Counted from the first letter of the stretch, positions 45,600-54,983 are shown. The stretch is 64,000 bases of DNA from Wenzhouxiangella sp. AB-CW3 (GCF_014725735.1 NZ_CP061368.1:2185225-2249224); one strand, 5' to 3'. The notes: generated from the letters alone by a model not told the origin. Made by a program: numbers and translations.

Positions 45600-47789
45600 A
45601 TGCTCACAAATGTCAACAAGGGGGCTTCACCTGCCCTAATACTACTCGCTCTGACGTTTCAGCTTACCAGTGTTTTTGCCGACGACACCGCTACACTCTC
45701 CGGCGTGATCACCGCCTCGGGCCCAAATGGTCCTGTCGAGGGCGCCACCGTGTTCATTGGCAATATCGATCAGCCCATGCCACCCCTGAAGGAAACCACC
45801 ACCAACGCAGCCGGTGAGTGGAGCGCGGAAGTCGAGTTCAACGGCCAGCCCGAGTTGACCGTGGTCGTGGAAGCAGCCGGACCGGAGCACGCCCCGAATC
45901 GCCACGGCGGCTCGGTTGATTTCGATTGTTACTTCAATTGTGGTGGTGGTGACGGCGAGTTCACCATCCAGCCGGAAGAGACCTACACCGGGCTGGACAT
46001 CAGTCTTGAGCCCGGAGGCCGCTTTAGTGGCACGGTCACCCGCAGCAGCGACGGCCAGCCGCTTGAGAACGCCATGGTCAGGATCCTGTCCCCCGATGCA
46101 CTGCACGCGCTACGCAGTCCGCACTTTCGTGGCTTCAGCGACGAAACCGGAGCCTACGAAAGCACTCTGGCCATTGCGCCGGGAGATTACCACCTCACGG
46201 CCCACCCCGGCCATGGCGACAACTATGTCATCCAGGCCTGGCAGGACTACTCGTGTCAGCTTGAAGAATGCCCGATACTCGACACCGACGCCATCGAGAT
46301 TACAGCTGGCAACGTCACGGACGATCTGGATTTTGCTCTGAAGGATGGCGCCACGGTTTCCGGCACACTGTTACCGGACGATATCGACCGGGTGGTCCGG
46401 CTCTACGACGGTAGCGGATTAATGCTCGGCAGTTACTTCTTCGAGTCATGGCAATCGAACGAGGACCAGTGGGAGTTCACCGGACTGGCCGGCGGAAGCT
46501 ACTACGTGGAACTCAGCCCAATGCTCTCGTCCGAACCATGGCTCAGAGTGCTGCACAATGGCTTGCTTTGCCCTTTCTCCGGTTGCGACCGAGCCACGGG
46601 TTCTCCCCTGGTAATTCCATCCGGAGCCTCCCTGACCCTGCCCGAAATCACCCTGGAGTCCGGGGGGCAGATCGATGGCGAACTGATCGATGCCGACACC
46701 GGCCAGGCGCCGGTGATCGCCGGCGAGAACTCCCTGGGCACATATGACATCGTTTCCGACGATGGCACCGTGGTTGGAGGCGGCTCCATTTTGGTGGATG
46801 ACGGCGATGTGCTGCTGTGGCCCTCGGCTGCCCTGCCGGACGGGGAATACTACGTGCGCACCTACAGTACCTTTTTCGGAGACGGAATCGGATATCGGAG
46901 ACTGACCGGCGATTCGAGCACCGGATATCTGCCTGGCTACGTCGATGCCATGTACCCCGATGTCGCTTGCGCAGGAGTGAAATGCGACCTGTCCGCCGCT
47001 GAGACGGTATCGGTCACCGATGGAGAAATCACCACCATCACCATCGAGCTGTCAACCGGTAGCAGCATTACGGGCAGTATCGTCGATGATGCAACCGATG
47101 AGCCCATCCCCAACGCAATCGTCCGCGTGCTGTCGGCAAACAACGAAACGCTTGCCACCGTGTACACCGATGAGGATGGAGAGTTTCTCGTGGGCGGCTT
47201 TCCGGACGGCGAGTACTATCTCAGAACATCCATGTCCAGCAGCCCGGGTCTTGGCGACACCGGACCGCAGCTCCCATACTTCGACCACCTTTACGGCAGC
47301 ACATCCCCCTGCTCCGAGCAGCTGTGCAACGCGGTCGACGGCACCGCCATCAACCTCACCGGCGATGATGCAGGTCCCTTCGAGCTGCGAGTCGATCAGG
47401 GGCCGGTGATCAGCGGACGCATCACGGCTCAACCCAGCGGACTGCAACTGAGCAATGGTCAGGTCGAGGTGTACGACAGCAACGGCGCATTCGTCGGCAG
47501 CTATCGGGTCAACCCGACTACTGGAAAGTACCAGACTACCGCCCTGCCCCCCGGAGACTACACACTGGTTCCGATCGTTTCGCCTGCCTATACATCCGTT
47601 TCCGCGGGTGGCGGGTCAGGCACGGTCTCGGCCACGAGCACCAGTACATCTCCCGGCAGCATGGACGCTCCTTTGAGCTCGGACGGATTTGTCGTTTCCA
47701 TCGATACGGAGGATGTCAGTGCGGACCTGCCGGTCATCGATATGGGAATCGACCGCATCTTCGACAGCCAGTTTGAAGCAGACGACTGA
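45600..47789 (+). CDS. Exported carboxypeptidase-regulatory-repeat protein with F-x-x-x-F-E tail
   Basis: The 729-aa protein (ATG 45600, RBS aggaaacgc) has a signal peptide ending at 'LTSVFADDT'. Several CarboxypepD_reg-type beta-sandwich repeats follow: 'LSGVITASGPNGPVEGATV' (~35), 'GRFSGTVTRSSDGQPLENAMV' region (~140), 'SSITGSIVDDATDEPIPNA' (~485) and 'PVISGRITAQPSGLQLSNG' (~605), each followed by 'TDEDGEFLVGGFPDGEYYL'-like closing strands. The C-terminus 'IFDSQFEADD' is a degenerate form of the shared tail. No catalytic domain is present, so a structural or surface-exposed role is likely. It stands alone and converges with the 187-aa paralogue gene 19 bases downstream. Confidence 0.88.
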   Translation: MLTNVNKGASPALILLALTFQLTSVFADDTATLSGVITASGPNGPVEGATVFIGNIDQPMPPLKETTTNAAGEWSAEVEFNGQPELTVVVEAAGPEHAPNRHGGSVDFDCYFNCGGGDGEFTIQPEETYTGLDISLEPGGRFSGTVTRSSDGQPLENAMVRILSPDALHALRSPHFRGFSDETGAYESTLAIAPGDYHLTAHPGHGDNYVIQAWQDYSCQLEECPILDTDAIEITAGNVTDDLDFALKDGATVSGTLLPDDIDRVVRLYDGSGLMLGSYFFESWQSNEDQWEFTGLAGGSYYVELSPMLSSEPWLRVLHNGLLCPFSGCDRATGSPLVIPSGASLTLPEITLESGGQIDGELIDADTGQAPVIAGENSLGTYDIVSDDGTVVGGGSILVDDGDVLLWPSAALPDGEYYVRTYSTFFGDGIGYRRLTGDSSTGYLPGYVDAMYPDVACAGVKCDLSAAETVSVTDGEITTITIELSTGSSITGSIVDDATDEPIPNAIVRVLSANNETLATVYTDEDGEFLVGGFPDGEYYLRTSMSSSPGLGDTGPQLPYFDHLYGSTSPCSEQLCNAVDGTAINLTGDDAGPFELRVDQGPVISGRITAQPSGLQLSNGQVEVYDSNGAFVGSYRVNPTTGKYQTTALPPGDYTLVPIVSPAYTSVSAGGGSGTVSATSTSTSPGSMDAPLSSDGFVVSIDTEDVSADLPVIDMGIDRIFDSQFEADD

Positions 47790-47808
47790 CCCACGTTGAC
47801 GTGCCAGC

Positions 47809-48372
47809 TCAGTCTTCCCAGCCCCAAGGGGCTGGGGGCGGGTCGACTGCTTCGGTCAGATCGAACTCGACATGGTAGTAGCGATCGGTGACCAGGCGCC
47901 GGACGTAGTAGACAAACTTTTCGCCGGGGTGGACTTCCATCACCCAGACATTGGGATAGTTGTCCGGCATGCGATCGAGGGTAAAATCGTCGGCCGGAAA
48001 AATCTGGGCGTTGGCACTGCCGTAGTTGGGTGAGACGCCTCCATACTGGGTCACTTCTTCCGGTTCACCGTCACGGTCGCGATGGTCGTGACGAAGCATG
48101 ACTCGTCCACCCATGCGCGCCAGCACCCAGGTGCGCGAGAGATCGTCTCCGACGACAAAGGGAATCCTGATCTGCTCCGGCGTGCAGTCACGGACATGCA
48201 TGACCAGGCGCTCACCTTCCATGTCGCCATCGGGAGAGGCCAGGAGCCGGCCTTCAAAGGCCTGTCCGCACAACGAATTCAGCTTGTCCCAGAATTCATC
48301 CGCGGGCGAGGCCTGAACGGAGCCGGCCAGGATCAGGAACATGATCGGTGTGAAACTTGAGAGTTTCGGCAT
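47809..48372 (-). CDS. Exported 187-aa protein, paralogue A of a duplicated family
   Basis: ATG 48372 starts a signal peptide ending at 'GSVQAS'; the long in-frame extension upstream to 48780 is antisense to the M14-like gene and rejected. The mature protein shares with 50501-51064 the block 'RLVMHVRDC', '[16 protein letters not shown]' and 'KHDHR/RHDHRDRDG..EE' (histidine/aspartate-rich), plus the identical C-terminus '[10 protein letters not shown]'. Both chains have 187 residues and two conserved cysteines. No family name is known to me. The HDHR cluster could bind metal, which is speculation. Confidence 0.82.
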   Translation of the reverse strand: MPKLSSFTPIMFLILAGSVQASPADEFWDKLNSLCGQAFEGRLLASPDGDMEGERLVMHVRDCTPEQIRIPFVVGDDLSRTWVLARMGGRVMLRHDHRDRDGEPEEVTQYGGVSPNYGSANAQIFPADDFTLDRMPDNYPNVWVMEVHPGEKFVYYVRRLVTDRYYHVEFDLTEAVDPPPAPWGWED

Positions 48373-48483
48373 CGTTGAGTTCTCCAGGAAGCAAGGCCGG
48401 CGATTCTGCCCTGTTGCCACCTCGCATGCAATCCCCTTGCGATCCGGGTTAACCTTCTGACGTATCCCAGCCCAGGATCCCAG

Positions 48484-49539
48484 GTGCCCACGCGAGCGTC
48501 CCGAAACACGAACAACCCGATCACGATCGGCGGGGTGACCGTCAACCCCGGCGAACGTCACAGCATCGACCTGGAAGTCGGTCGCCTGTATACGCACTCC
48601 CCGACCACCATGCCGGTGCAGGTCCTGTGTGGCAAGCGGGACGGGCCCGTGCTGTTTGTCAGTGCCGCCATTCATGGCGATGAACTCAACGGTGTGGAAA
48701 TCATCCGCCGACTGCTCAAGGTGCCGGCGCTCAAGCGCATCAGGGGCACCCTGATCGCAGTGCCCATCGTCAACCTGCACGGATTTATCAGCCTGTCACG
48801 CTATTTTCCCGACCGGCGCGATCTCAACCGCAGCTTTCCCGGCTCGGAGAAGGGCTCCATGGCCGCCCGCGTTGCCAATCTGTTCATGACCGAAATCGTC
48901 AGCCAGTGCACGCACGGCATCGATTTGCACACGGGTGCCGTGCATCGAACCAACCTGCCCCAGATCCGGGCCAACCTGGACGATCCGGTCACGCTGGAAC
49001 TGGCACGCGCCTTCGGCACACCGCTGATTCTCAATTCCGCCCTGCGCGACGGGTCACTGCGCGGTGCCGCGCAGGATCATGACATCCCCATCCTGCTCTA
49101 CGAAGCCGGCGAGGCGCTGCGTTTTGACGAGATCTCGATTCGTGGCGGCGTCGAGGGCATCATCCGCGTCATGCGCATGCTTGGCATGCTGCCAAAGACA
49201 CGCAGGAAAGCACCCCGGGATCCGGCCGTGGCCCGCTCCAGCAGCTGGATTCGAGCACCCCAGAGCGGCCTGTTCCGCGCCTACGCGCACCTGGGTGACC
49301 GGATCGCAAAAGACGAGACCGTGCTCGGGGCAATCTCCGATCCCTTTGGCGAATCCGAGCAAGAGATATCAGCGCCGTTTTCAGGCATCGTAATTGGCCG
49401 GCTGAATCTCCCGCTGGTCAATGAGGGTGATGCCCTCTTTCACATCGCCCGCTTCCACCGCACCGATATCGCCCACGAACGTGTCGGCGACTACACCGAA
49501 ACGCTGGAAGCCGACGATTTTCCTTACGGGGACAGCTAA
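48484..49539 (+). CDS. Succinylglutamate desuccinylase/aspartoacylase family deacylase (M14-like)
   Basis: A GTG start at 48484 gives 351 aa; no good ATG lies nearby. Zinc ligands are readable in 'AIHGDELNG' and 'GIDLHTGAV', substrate binding in 'RRDLNRSFPG' (N-R-x-F-P-G), and the catalytic glutamate in 'LLYEAGEALRF'. The C-terminal beta-domain ('RAPQSGLFRAYAHLGDRIAK', cited only to locate it) resembles a biotinyl-like fold, as in AstE-like proteins of the DUF2817/aspartoacylase subgroup. It is divergent from paralogue A. The stop codon forms the start of the 49536 repeat element. The physiological substrate is not predictable. Confidence 0.87.
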   Translation: MPTRASRNTNNPITIGGVTVNPGERHSIDLEVGRLYTHSPTTMPVQVLCGKRDGPVLFVSAAIHGDELNGVEIIRRLLKVPALKRIRGTLIAVPIVNLHGFISLSRYFPDRRDLNRSFPGSEKGSMAARVANLFMTEIVSQCTHGIDLHTGAVHRTNLPQIRANLDDPVTLELARAFGTPLILNSALRDGSLRGAAQDHDIPILLYEAGEALRFDEISIRGGVEGIIRVMRMLGMLPKTRRKAPRDPAVARSSSWIRAPQSGLFRAYAHLGDRIAKDETVLGAISDPFGESEQEISAPFSGIVIGRLNLPLVNEGDALFHIARFHRTDIAHERVGDYTETLEADDFPYGDS

Positions 49540-49620
49540 GAATCCTCTGAACGACATGCACCACGGAGACACAGAGTGCACAGAGAAAAATCAGTTCTTC
49601 TTTCTGTGTCTCTGTGGTGA
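49536..49620. repeat. Compound dispersed repeat between convergent genes
   Basis: Bases 49536-49555 (CTAAGAATCCTCTGAACGAC) match 54984-55003 at 18 of 20 positions. Bases from 49556, atgcaccacggagacacag and onward, match the reverse complement of 62426-62457. A second, inverted half (tttctgtgtctctgtggtg, about 49601-49619) makes this copy palindromic, so it may serve as a bidirectional terminator. It also supplies the last codons of tesB. Confidence 0.75.
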
Positions 49621-50493
49621 GTGTTTCCGCCGGGATGGATCCCAGGGGCGGACGACGCCTTCCTGGGCCGTTGAGGCAATCAACTCGCCGGACTGATTGA
49701 AGATCTGGCCGCGGGCAAAGCCGCGTCCTCCGCAATTGGAGGGGGTATCGCAGGCATACAGCAGCCAGTCGTCGACCCGGAAGGGCCGATGAAACCACAG
49801 CGCGTGGTCGATGCTGGCCATCTGCACCACGCGGGTGGTGAAATTAAGCTCGTGCGGCAGGGTGGCGGTCCCCAGCAACTCGTAGTCCGAAACGTAGGTC
49901 AGCAGATTGTGATGCAACTCGGGAGCATCGGGCAGTCGGTCCCAGGCTCGCATCCAGACATGCTTGCGGGGCGGTCGCGCCCCGGGCTCGATGAACTTCG
50001 GCGGCTCGACCGGACGGAACTCGAACGGCGGCTTGTGCGACAGCAGGCGTCGCATTTTTTCGGGCACCTGGTCGATGATGCTGGCGTGGATGTCAATCGA
50101 ACGGGTCAGGCCTTCGGGACCATCGACCTCCGGCATCTCGTCCTGGTGATCAAACCCCTGCTCCCCGCCATGGAAGCTTGCTGCCAGGTTGAGAATGGGC
50201 CGGCCGTGCTGAATGGCGACCACGCGACGGTTGGCGTAGCTCTTGCCGTCACGCGAACGTTCAACCTGGTAGACCACCGGGCAGTGAAAATCTCCGGGAC
50301 GGAGAAAGTAGGCGTGCAGGGAATGCGGCGCCGTGCCGTCGACGGTGCGATGCGCCGCCGACAGGGCCTGCCCGAGAATCTGTCCGCCAAACACCTGCGG
50401 CGCGCCGATATCACGACTCTCGCCACGAAACAGGTTGTCTTCGAGCTGCTCGAGATCGAGCAGCCCGATGACTTCTTCCAGGTAGGGATTCAC
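49591..50493 (-). CDS. tesB: Acyl-CoA thioesterase II
   Basis: I choose GTG 50493 ('VNPYLEEVIGLLDLEQ', as in other TesB N-termini) over an ATG at 50538 that overlaps paralogue B. The 300-aa double-hotdog thioesterase hydrolyses acyl-CoA to free acid and CoA. Motifs include 'VFGGQILGQAL', 'LHAYFLRPGD', 'QHGRPILNLAASF', the catalytic region 'ASIDHALWFHRPF', and 'LIASTAQEGVVR'. The last residues 'RHRKKN' derive from the dispersed repeat at 49536, extending the tail beyond the usual end. The gene follows paralogue B by 7 bases and is probably co-transcribed with it. Confidence 0.93.
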   Translation of the reverse strand: MNPYLEEVIGLLDLEQLEDNLFRGESRDIGAPQVFGGQILGQALSAAHRTVDGTAPHSLHAYFLRPGDFHCPVVYQVERSRDGKSYANRRVVAIQHGRPILNLAASFHGGEQGFDHQDEMPEVDGPEGLTRSIDIHASIIDQVPEKMRRLLSHKPPFEFRPVEPPKFIEPGARPPRKHVWMRAWDRLPDAPELHHNLLTYVSDYELLGTATLPHELNFTTRVVQMASIDHALWFHRPFRVDDWLLYACDTPSNCGGRGFARGQIFNQSGELIASTAQEGVVRPWDPSRRKHSPQRHRKKN

Positions 50494-50500
50494 GACGGAT

Positions 50501-51064
50501 TCAGTCTTCCCAGCCCCAGGGTGCCGGCGGCGGCTCAACCGTCTCGGTCAGATCGAAGTCGACCTGGAAGACGCGCGGCGTGCCCAGCCGCCACAGGCCG
50601 TAGGTGAACTTCTCGTCCGGGTAGACACGCATCACCCAGACGTTGGAGAGCGCCGCCTCGATCACCTGGCGGGTGTCTTCACCAGCCGGAAAGTATTGCT
50701 CGTTGGCGCGGCCCTCGTTGGTCGAGGTGCCACCGTACATGGTGGTCTCTTCAGGTGTGCCGTCGTCGTGACGGTGGTCGTGCTTGAGCTCTATGCGATC
50801 ATCCTTGCGGGTCAGCACCCAGGTGCGCGAGAGGTCGTCGCCGACCACAAAGGGAATCCGGATACGATCCTCGCTGCAGTCGCGAACGTGCATCACCAGT
50901 CGATGACCGACGAAATCGGTCTCGCCTTCCGGATGCTGAATCAGCTCTCCCTCATAAGCGTTGCCACACAGGCTTTCCAGGTTGGACCAGTACTCGTCCA
51001 GCGGACTCGCCCAGGCCATTGAAAGGGGGGCGATCAGCAGCGTTGTCAGTGCGATTCTTTTCAT
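50501..51064 (-). CDS. Exported 187-aa protein, paralogue B
   Basis: ATG 51064 starts a signal peptide ending at 'LSMAWAS'. It has the same length and architecture as 47809-48372: 'RLVMHVRDC', '[18 protein letters not shown]' and '[13 protein letters not shown]', then a Y/G-rich centre ('[17 protein letters not shown]') and the identical end '[10 protein letters not shown]'. It lies directly upstream of tesB (7-base gap) and divergent from mdh. The two copies bracket the deacylase and tesB, so the whole block may have arisen by local duplication. Confidence 0.82.
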   Translation of the reverse strand: MKRIALTTLLIAPLSMAWASPLDEYWSNLESLCGNAYEGELIQHPEGETDFVGHRLVMHVRDCSEDRIRIPFVVGDDLSRTWVLTRKDDRIELKHDHRHDDGTPEETTMYGGTSTNEGRANEQYFPAGEDTRQVIEAALSNVWVMRVYPDEKFTYGLWRLGTPRVFQVDFDLTETVEPPPAPWGWED

Positions 51065-51201
51065 GCTTGTATCCTCGGTTTCAGACAATTCGGGCAGACT
51101 ATTCCACCACAACCCGGCTCATTTTGCAGAACATGTCACGACGGACCCCGCATACTCACCCGGGTCCGCTGCTGTCGCAACAAGGTTCGGCCCGGATGCG
51201 C

Positions 51202-51207
51202 TAAAAT
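51202..51207 (+). promoter_or_regulatory. Candidate -10 element for mdh
   Basis: TAAAAT at 51202-51207, about 39 bases before the mdh ATG, is the best -10-like hexamer in the divergent 181-base region; no clear -35 accompanies it. The mdh RBS is caggag about 8 bases before the start. Confidence 0.3.
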
Positions 51208-51245
51208 ACGCGGTTGTTCTAGCCCACCGCATTCAGGAGTCTTCC

Positions 51246-52220
51246 ATGAACCAACCCGTACGCATTGCCATCACCGGGGCAGCCGGACAGATCGGCTACC
51301 AGCTGTGCTTCCGCATCGCTTCCGGCGGCATGTTCGGTCCCAACCAGCCCGTCATCCTGCAGTTGCTGGAGATCCCTCCGGCCCTCGACGCGCTAAAGGG
51401 CGTGGTCATGGAACTGGAAGACGCCGCATTCCCGCTGCTGCACGGCGTGGTCGCCACCAGCGACCTCGACGAAGGATTCAAGGATGCCGACTATGCGATG
51501 CTGGTGGGCGCCAAGCCGCGTGGGCCGGGCATGGAACGCGCCGACCTGCTGGCTGAGAACGGCAAGATCTTCGGACCGCAGGGCAAGAGCCTCAATGCCG
51601 TGGCGAGCCGCGACGTGAAAGTGCTCGTGGTCGGCAATCCGGCCAACACCAATGCCCTGATTGCCCAGGCCAATGCCCCGGATCTGCCACCGGAGAACTT
51701 CACCGCCATGACCCGCCTCGACCACAATCGGGCACTGGCGCAGCTGGCCGAGAAGACCGGCCAGCACCACACCCATATCCGTCAGATGATTATCTGGGGC
51801 AACCATTCTTCGACCCAGTATCCGGACCTGCACCACACACTGGTGTCCGGCAAGCCGGCGCTCGATCAGGTCGAACAGAAGTGGTACGAGAGCGTGTTCA
51901 TACCCACCGTCCAGCAACGTGGTGCCGCCATCATCAAGGCCCGGGGTGCCTCCAGCGCCGCCAGTGCGGCCAGTGCCGCCATTGACCATATTCGCGACTG
52001 GGCCCTGGGAACCGGCGACGACTGGGTTTCCATGGCCGTGCCCTCCGATGGCAGCTACGGCATCGAACCGGGTGTGATCTACTCGTTCCCCTGCACCTGC
52101 GAGAATGGCCAGTGGAACATCGTTCCGGATCTTGAGATCGACGATTTCTCGCGCCAGCGCATGGACGCGACCGACAAGGAACTGCGCGAAGAGCGCGAAG
52201 CGGTGAAGGAACTGCTCTGA
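51246..52220 (+). CDS. mdh: Malate dehydrogenase (NAD-dependent)
   Basis: ATG 51246 gives 324 aa; longer in-frame starts overlap paralogue B. The NAD-binding P-loop '[18 protein letters not shown]' is of the type found in cytosolic-type/group-2 MDH. The substrate-binding arginines lie in '[16 protein letters not shown]' and '[14 protein letters not shown]', and the catalytic histidine in '[13 protein letters not shown]'. It interconverts malate and oxaloacetate in the TCA cycle, supplying the oxaloacetate used by PrpC. It stands alone with its own promoter region and converges with the DAHP synthase gene. Confidence 0.96.
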   Translation: MNQPVRIAITGAAGQIGYQLCFRIASGGMFGPNQPVILQLLEIPPALDALKGVVMELEDAAFPLLHGVVATSDLDEGFKDADYAMLVGAKPRGPGMERADLLAENGKIFGPQGKSLNAVASRDVKVLVVGNPANTNALIAQANAPDLPPENFTAMTRLDHNRALAQLAEKTGQHHTHIRQMIIWGNHSSTQYPDLHHTLVSGKPALDQVEQKWYESVFIPTVQQRGAAIIKARGASSAASAASAAIDHIRDWALGTGDDWVSMAVPSDGSYGIEPGVIYSFPCTCENGQWNIVPDLEIDDFSRQRMDATDKELREEREAVKELL

Positions 52221-52229
52221 CGAGGAGCT

Positions 52230-52349
52230 CCGGGTAGAGGGGAAGACGGGAAGACGGAAGAACGAGAGGGAAAGCCCTTGAGTGTTTTTCCTCTCCCCCT
52301 CTTCTCCTCCACCCCTCTCCCCGGCCTGAACGCCCAACTGGCGTTCAGG
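52230..52349. repeat. Purine/pyrimidine-skewed inverted tract and hairpin between mdh and DAHP synthase
   Basis: Bases ~52230-52270 are almost purely purine on the plus strand (ggggaagacgggaagacgg) and ~52287-52322 almost purely pyrimidine, giving loosely complementary arms around a 20-base centre; gagagg/cctctc pairs at 52264-52269 and 52290-52295. A separate perfect 10-bp hairpin (52325-52334 with 52340-52349) overlaps the DAHP synthase stop codon. Both genes converge here, so a bidirectional end signal is likely. Confidence 0.55.
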
Positions 52350-53715
52350 TCAGGCTGCGATGCTTCTGTACCACCCGCATCGATAACTCCAGTGCCTGCT
52401 CATAGTTCAGGCGCGGATCGACGGTGGTCTTGTAGGCACGCTTGAGGTCTTCCTCGTCCAGCGCCCTGGCCCCGCCGATACACTCGGTCACATTCTCACC
52501 GGTCAGTTCCAGATGCACACCGCCCAAGCGCGAACCGCAGCGTGCATGCACCTCGAATGACTGCTCGACCTCCGACACGATGTTGGCAAAACGTCGGGTC
52601 TTGACCCCGCCAGAGGTCGATTCCGTGTTGCCATGCATCGGGTCGCACACCCACAGGACCGGCGAACCGGTTTCGCGCACCGCCTCGATGAGCGGTGGCA
52701 GCTTGTCGGCCACCTGGCTCGCCCCCATGCGATGGATCAGCACCAGGCGCCCGGCTTCATTATCCGGGTTGAGGGTACGAATCAGGTCCTTCAGCCAGGA
52801 TCGGGTCATGGCCGGTCCGATCTTGATACCGACCGGATTGCGAATTCCGCGCAGCATTTCTACATGCGCACCGTCCAGGTTGGCGGTTCGCATGCCAATC
52901 CAGGGGAAGTGGGTCGAAAGGTTGAACCAGCCCCACTGACGCGGCACCTGACGGGTGAGTGCCTGCTCGAAGCCAAGATGCAACGCCTCGTGCGAAGTGT
53001 AGAAATCCACTCGCTTGAGGCTGCCTGGTGTGCGACCGGTGACGGTTTCGACAAAGCGAACCGAATGGCCGATCGAATCGGCAATGCGATGGAACTCGTC
53101 GGCCAGTGGCGAGTGCTCGACCCAACCCAGATCCCAGTACTCGGGATGGTGCAGATCGGCAAATCCGCCATCGATCAGCCCGCGAACGAAATTCATGCTC
53201 ATTGCCGAGCAGGAGTGGGCCTGAATCAGACGCGACGGATCGGGACGACGCGCTGACTCGGTGAACTCCGGCGAATTGACCAGATCACCGCGGTAACTGG
53301 GCAGGGTGACGCCATCGCGAGTCTCGGTGTCACTGGAACGCGGCTTGGCGTATTGCCCGGCAAATCGACCGATGCGCAGCACCGGCATTTCCATGCCATG
53401 CAGCATGACCAGCGACATCTGCAGCAGCACCTTCAGGCGGTTGGCGATGATCGACGGAACACACTCGTCGAACAGCTCGGCACAATCGCCCCCCTGCAGC
53501 ACGAAGCGCCGCCCTGCCTGGGCCTCGGCAATCTGCTCCTTGAGCGCGTTGATCTCCCACGAGGTCACGAGCGGAGGCATGTTCGACAGGCGACGAAGCG
53601 TTCGCTCCAGGTCCAGCTCGTCGGGATAGGTCGCCTGCTGGCTCGCTTCCTTGTGCTGCCAGGAGTCCGGACTCCAGCCCTTTGCCGGTGTAATCGTCTT
53701 CAGTCTTTCGCTCAT
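52345..53715 (-). CDS. 3-deoxy-7-phosphoheptulonate synthase, class II (plant-type)
   Basis: The 456-aa enzyme condenses PEP and erythrose-4-phosphate, the first step of the shikimate pathway. Class II markers are obvious: 'GWSPDSWQHKEASQQATYPD', 'FVLQGGDCAELFDEC' (metal-binding cysteine), 'PVLRIGRFAGQYAKPRS', 'YTSHEALHLGFEQALTR', 'GIKIGPAMTRSWLKDLI', 'CDPMHGNTESTSGGVKTR'. It is unrelated in sequence to E. coli AroF/G/H, as usual in Lysobacterales. No N-terminal extension of the kind giving allostery in mycobacteria is present beyond the common core. It is monocistronic, and its stop lies in a hairpin. Confidence 0.96.
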   Translation of the reverse strand: MSERLKTITPAKGWSPDSWQHKEASQQATYPDELDLERTLRRLSNMPPLVTSWEINALKEQIAEAQAGRRFVLQGGDCAELFDECVPSIIANRLKVLLQMSLVMLHGMEMPVLRIGRFAGQYAKPRSSDTETRDGVTLPSYRGDLVNSPEFTESARRPDPSRLIQAHSCSAMSMNFVRGLIDGGFADLHHPEYWDLGWVEHSPLADEFHRIADSIGHSVRFVETVTGRTPGSLKRVDFYTSHEALHLGFEQALTRQVPRQWGWFNLSTHFPWIGMRTANLDGAHVEMLRGIRNPVGIKIGPAMTRSWLKDLIRTLNPDNEAGRLVLIHRMGASQVADKLPPLIEAVRETGSPVLWVCDPMHGNTESTSGGVKTRRFANIVSEVEQSFEVHARCGSRLGGVHLELTGENVTECIGGARALDEEDLKRAYKTTVDPRLNYEQALELSMRVVQKHRSLT

Positions 53716-53751
53716 GCCGCTCTACTCGCTGCGGTTAATTGTGGACAAAAA

Positions 53752-54252
53752 TCAGGATCTTCTGGCTATCATTGCCCATAGCATGAAAGCCGTCAACAGA
53801 ACATACCACACCAGGGTCCAGGCTGGCATGGACAATCCCATGAAACTCCAGTCCACCTCGGCACACTCACCGGCACCGGTAAACGCTTCCTGAAGGATCT
53901 CCATGACCGGATAATCCAGCTCCAGCATGAAATACATGCCGGGCCCGCAGTCGGGCACCTGGTCGGCGGGCAGATTCTGCAGCCACACGTGCCTGGACGC
54001 GGTGGTAATCCCCCAGCCAGCGCCGGCGGCAAAGGGCACGGCATACACCCAGCGCCACCAGCCCTTCGGCCCGTGAATCGTGGCCACCAGGGCCACGCCA
54101 CCCATGATCATGAAGCCAAAGCGCTGCAGAATGCACAGCGGACAGGGCTCCAGCCCAAGCACGAACTGGGCATAGTAGGCATAGGCAAGCAACCCGGCAC
54201 AGGCCAGGAACACAAGAAAGAATGGGGTACGGCCTTCGATCAGTCGGTTCAT
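53752..54252 (-). CDS. dsbB: Disulfide bond formation protein B
   Basis: ATG 54252 gives 166 aa; the longer frame lacks a sensible N-terminus. Four transmembrane helices are visible, with the quinone-side redox pair 'EPCPLCILQR' near residue 37 and the second periplasmic pair C...C in 'PDCGPGMYF' and 'GAGECAEVDW'. It reoxidises DsbA with ubiquinone. The many disulfide-bearing exported proteins in this window fit a demand for this pathway. It is divergent from chaC. Confidence 0.95.
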   Translation of the reverse strand: MNRLIEGRTPFFLVFLACAGLLAYAYYAQFVLGLEPCPLCILQRFGFMIMGGVALVATIHGPKGWWRWVYAVPFAAGAGWGITTASRHVWLQNLPADQVPDCGPGMYFMLELDYPVMEILQEAFTGAGECAEVDWSFMGLSMPAWTLVWYVLLTAFMLWAMIARRS

Positions 54253-54359
54253 GACGGCAATTGTATAGGACTCTCCGTCCGACCTCACCGACGCATCGGG
54301 GTTCAGGAGAGTGCGGCGACAGGTATCATCGGAAATCGTAGTCTGATCGACCAACAAAG

Positions 54360-54893
54360 ATGACGAATGACAGCCGACACTGGGTCTTTGGATACGGCTC
54401 ACTGATCTACAAGGTGGACTTTCCGTATGTCCGGCGCTCCATGGCCAGCATCCGCGGCTGGGAACGGCGATTCTGGCAAGGATCGCACGACCATCGAGGC
54501 ACACCGGAATCTCCAGGACGCGTGCTCACGCTCGTGCCCTCCTCGCCCGACCAGGTCTGCCTGGGCATGGCCTATCTCATCGAGCACGAGGTCTTCGAGC
54601 ATCTCGATCATCGAGAGAAGAACGGCTACGAGCGCCGGAAAGTCAGAATCCGGCTGCACGATGCAGACGCCACGGTTGGCGGACTGACCTATTTTGCCGG
54701 CCGGAACAACCCTGCCTGGCTGGGTCCGGCCGATATCGCCGACATTGCCCGGCACATCAATCACAGCCACGGTCCCAGCGGCAGCAACCGCGACTACCTG
54801 CTCGACCTGGCCCGGTCCCTGCGCGGTCTCGGTGCCGACGATACCCATGTCTTCGAACTCGAGCGCAAGGTGCTTGCGCTCGGCAATTGCTGA
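54360..54893 (+). CDS. chaC: Gamma-glutamylcyclotransferase, ChaC type
   Basis: The 177-aa protein shows the substrate loop 'FGYGSLIYKVDFPY' and the catalytic glutamate in 'HLDHREKNGYERRKV', the hallmarks of ChaC-type glutathione-specific cyclotransferases that release 5-oxoproline and Cys-Gly. The C-terminal helical part ('GPSGSNRDYLLDLARSLRGLG') is also typical. It starts 107 bases after the divergent dsbB start. It is followed by a 17-bp inverted repeat. Confidence 0.92.
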   Translation: MTNDSRHWVFGYGSLIYKVDFPYVRRSMASIRGWERRFWQGSHDHRGTPESPGRVLTLVPSSPDQVCLGMAYLIEHEVFEHLDHREKNGYERRKVRIRLHDADATVGGLTYFAGRNNPAWLGPADIADIARHINHSHGPSGSNRDYLLDLARSLRGLGADDTHVFELERKVLALGNC

Positions 54894-54983
54894 CTCAGCC
54901 AATGCGTCGGGGACGCAGCCCCGGCCAACATGCGGGCCGTGCCCGTCGGATAGGTACCACCCCCTCCTGTGCCCTCGCTTCAC

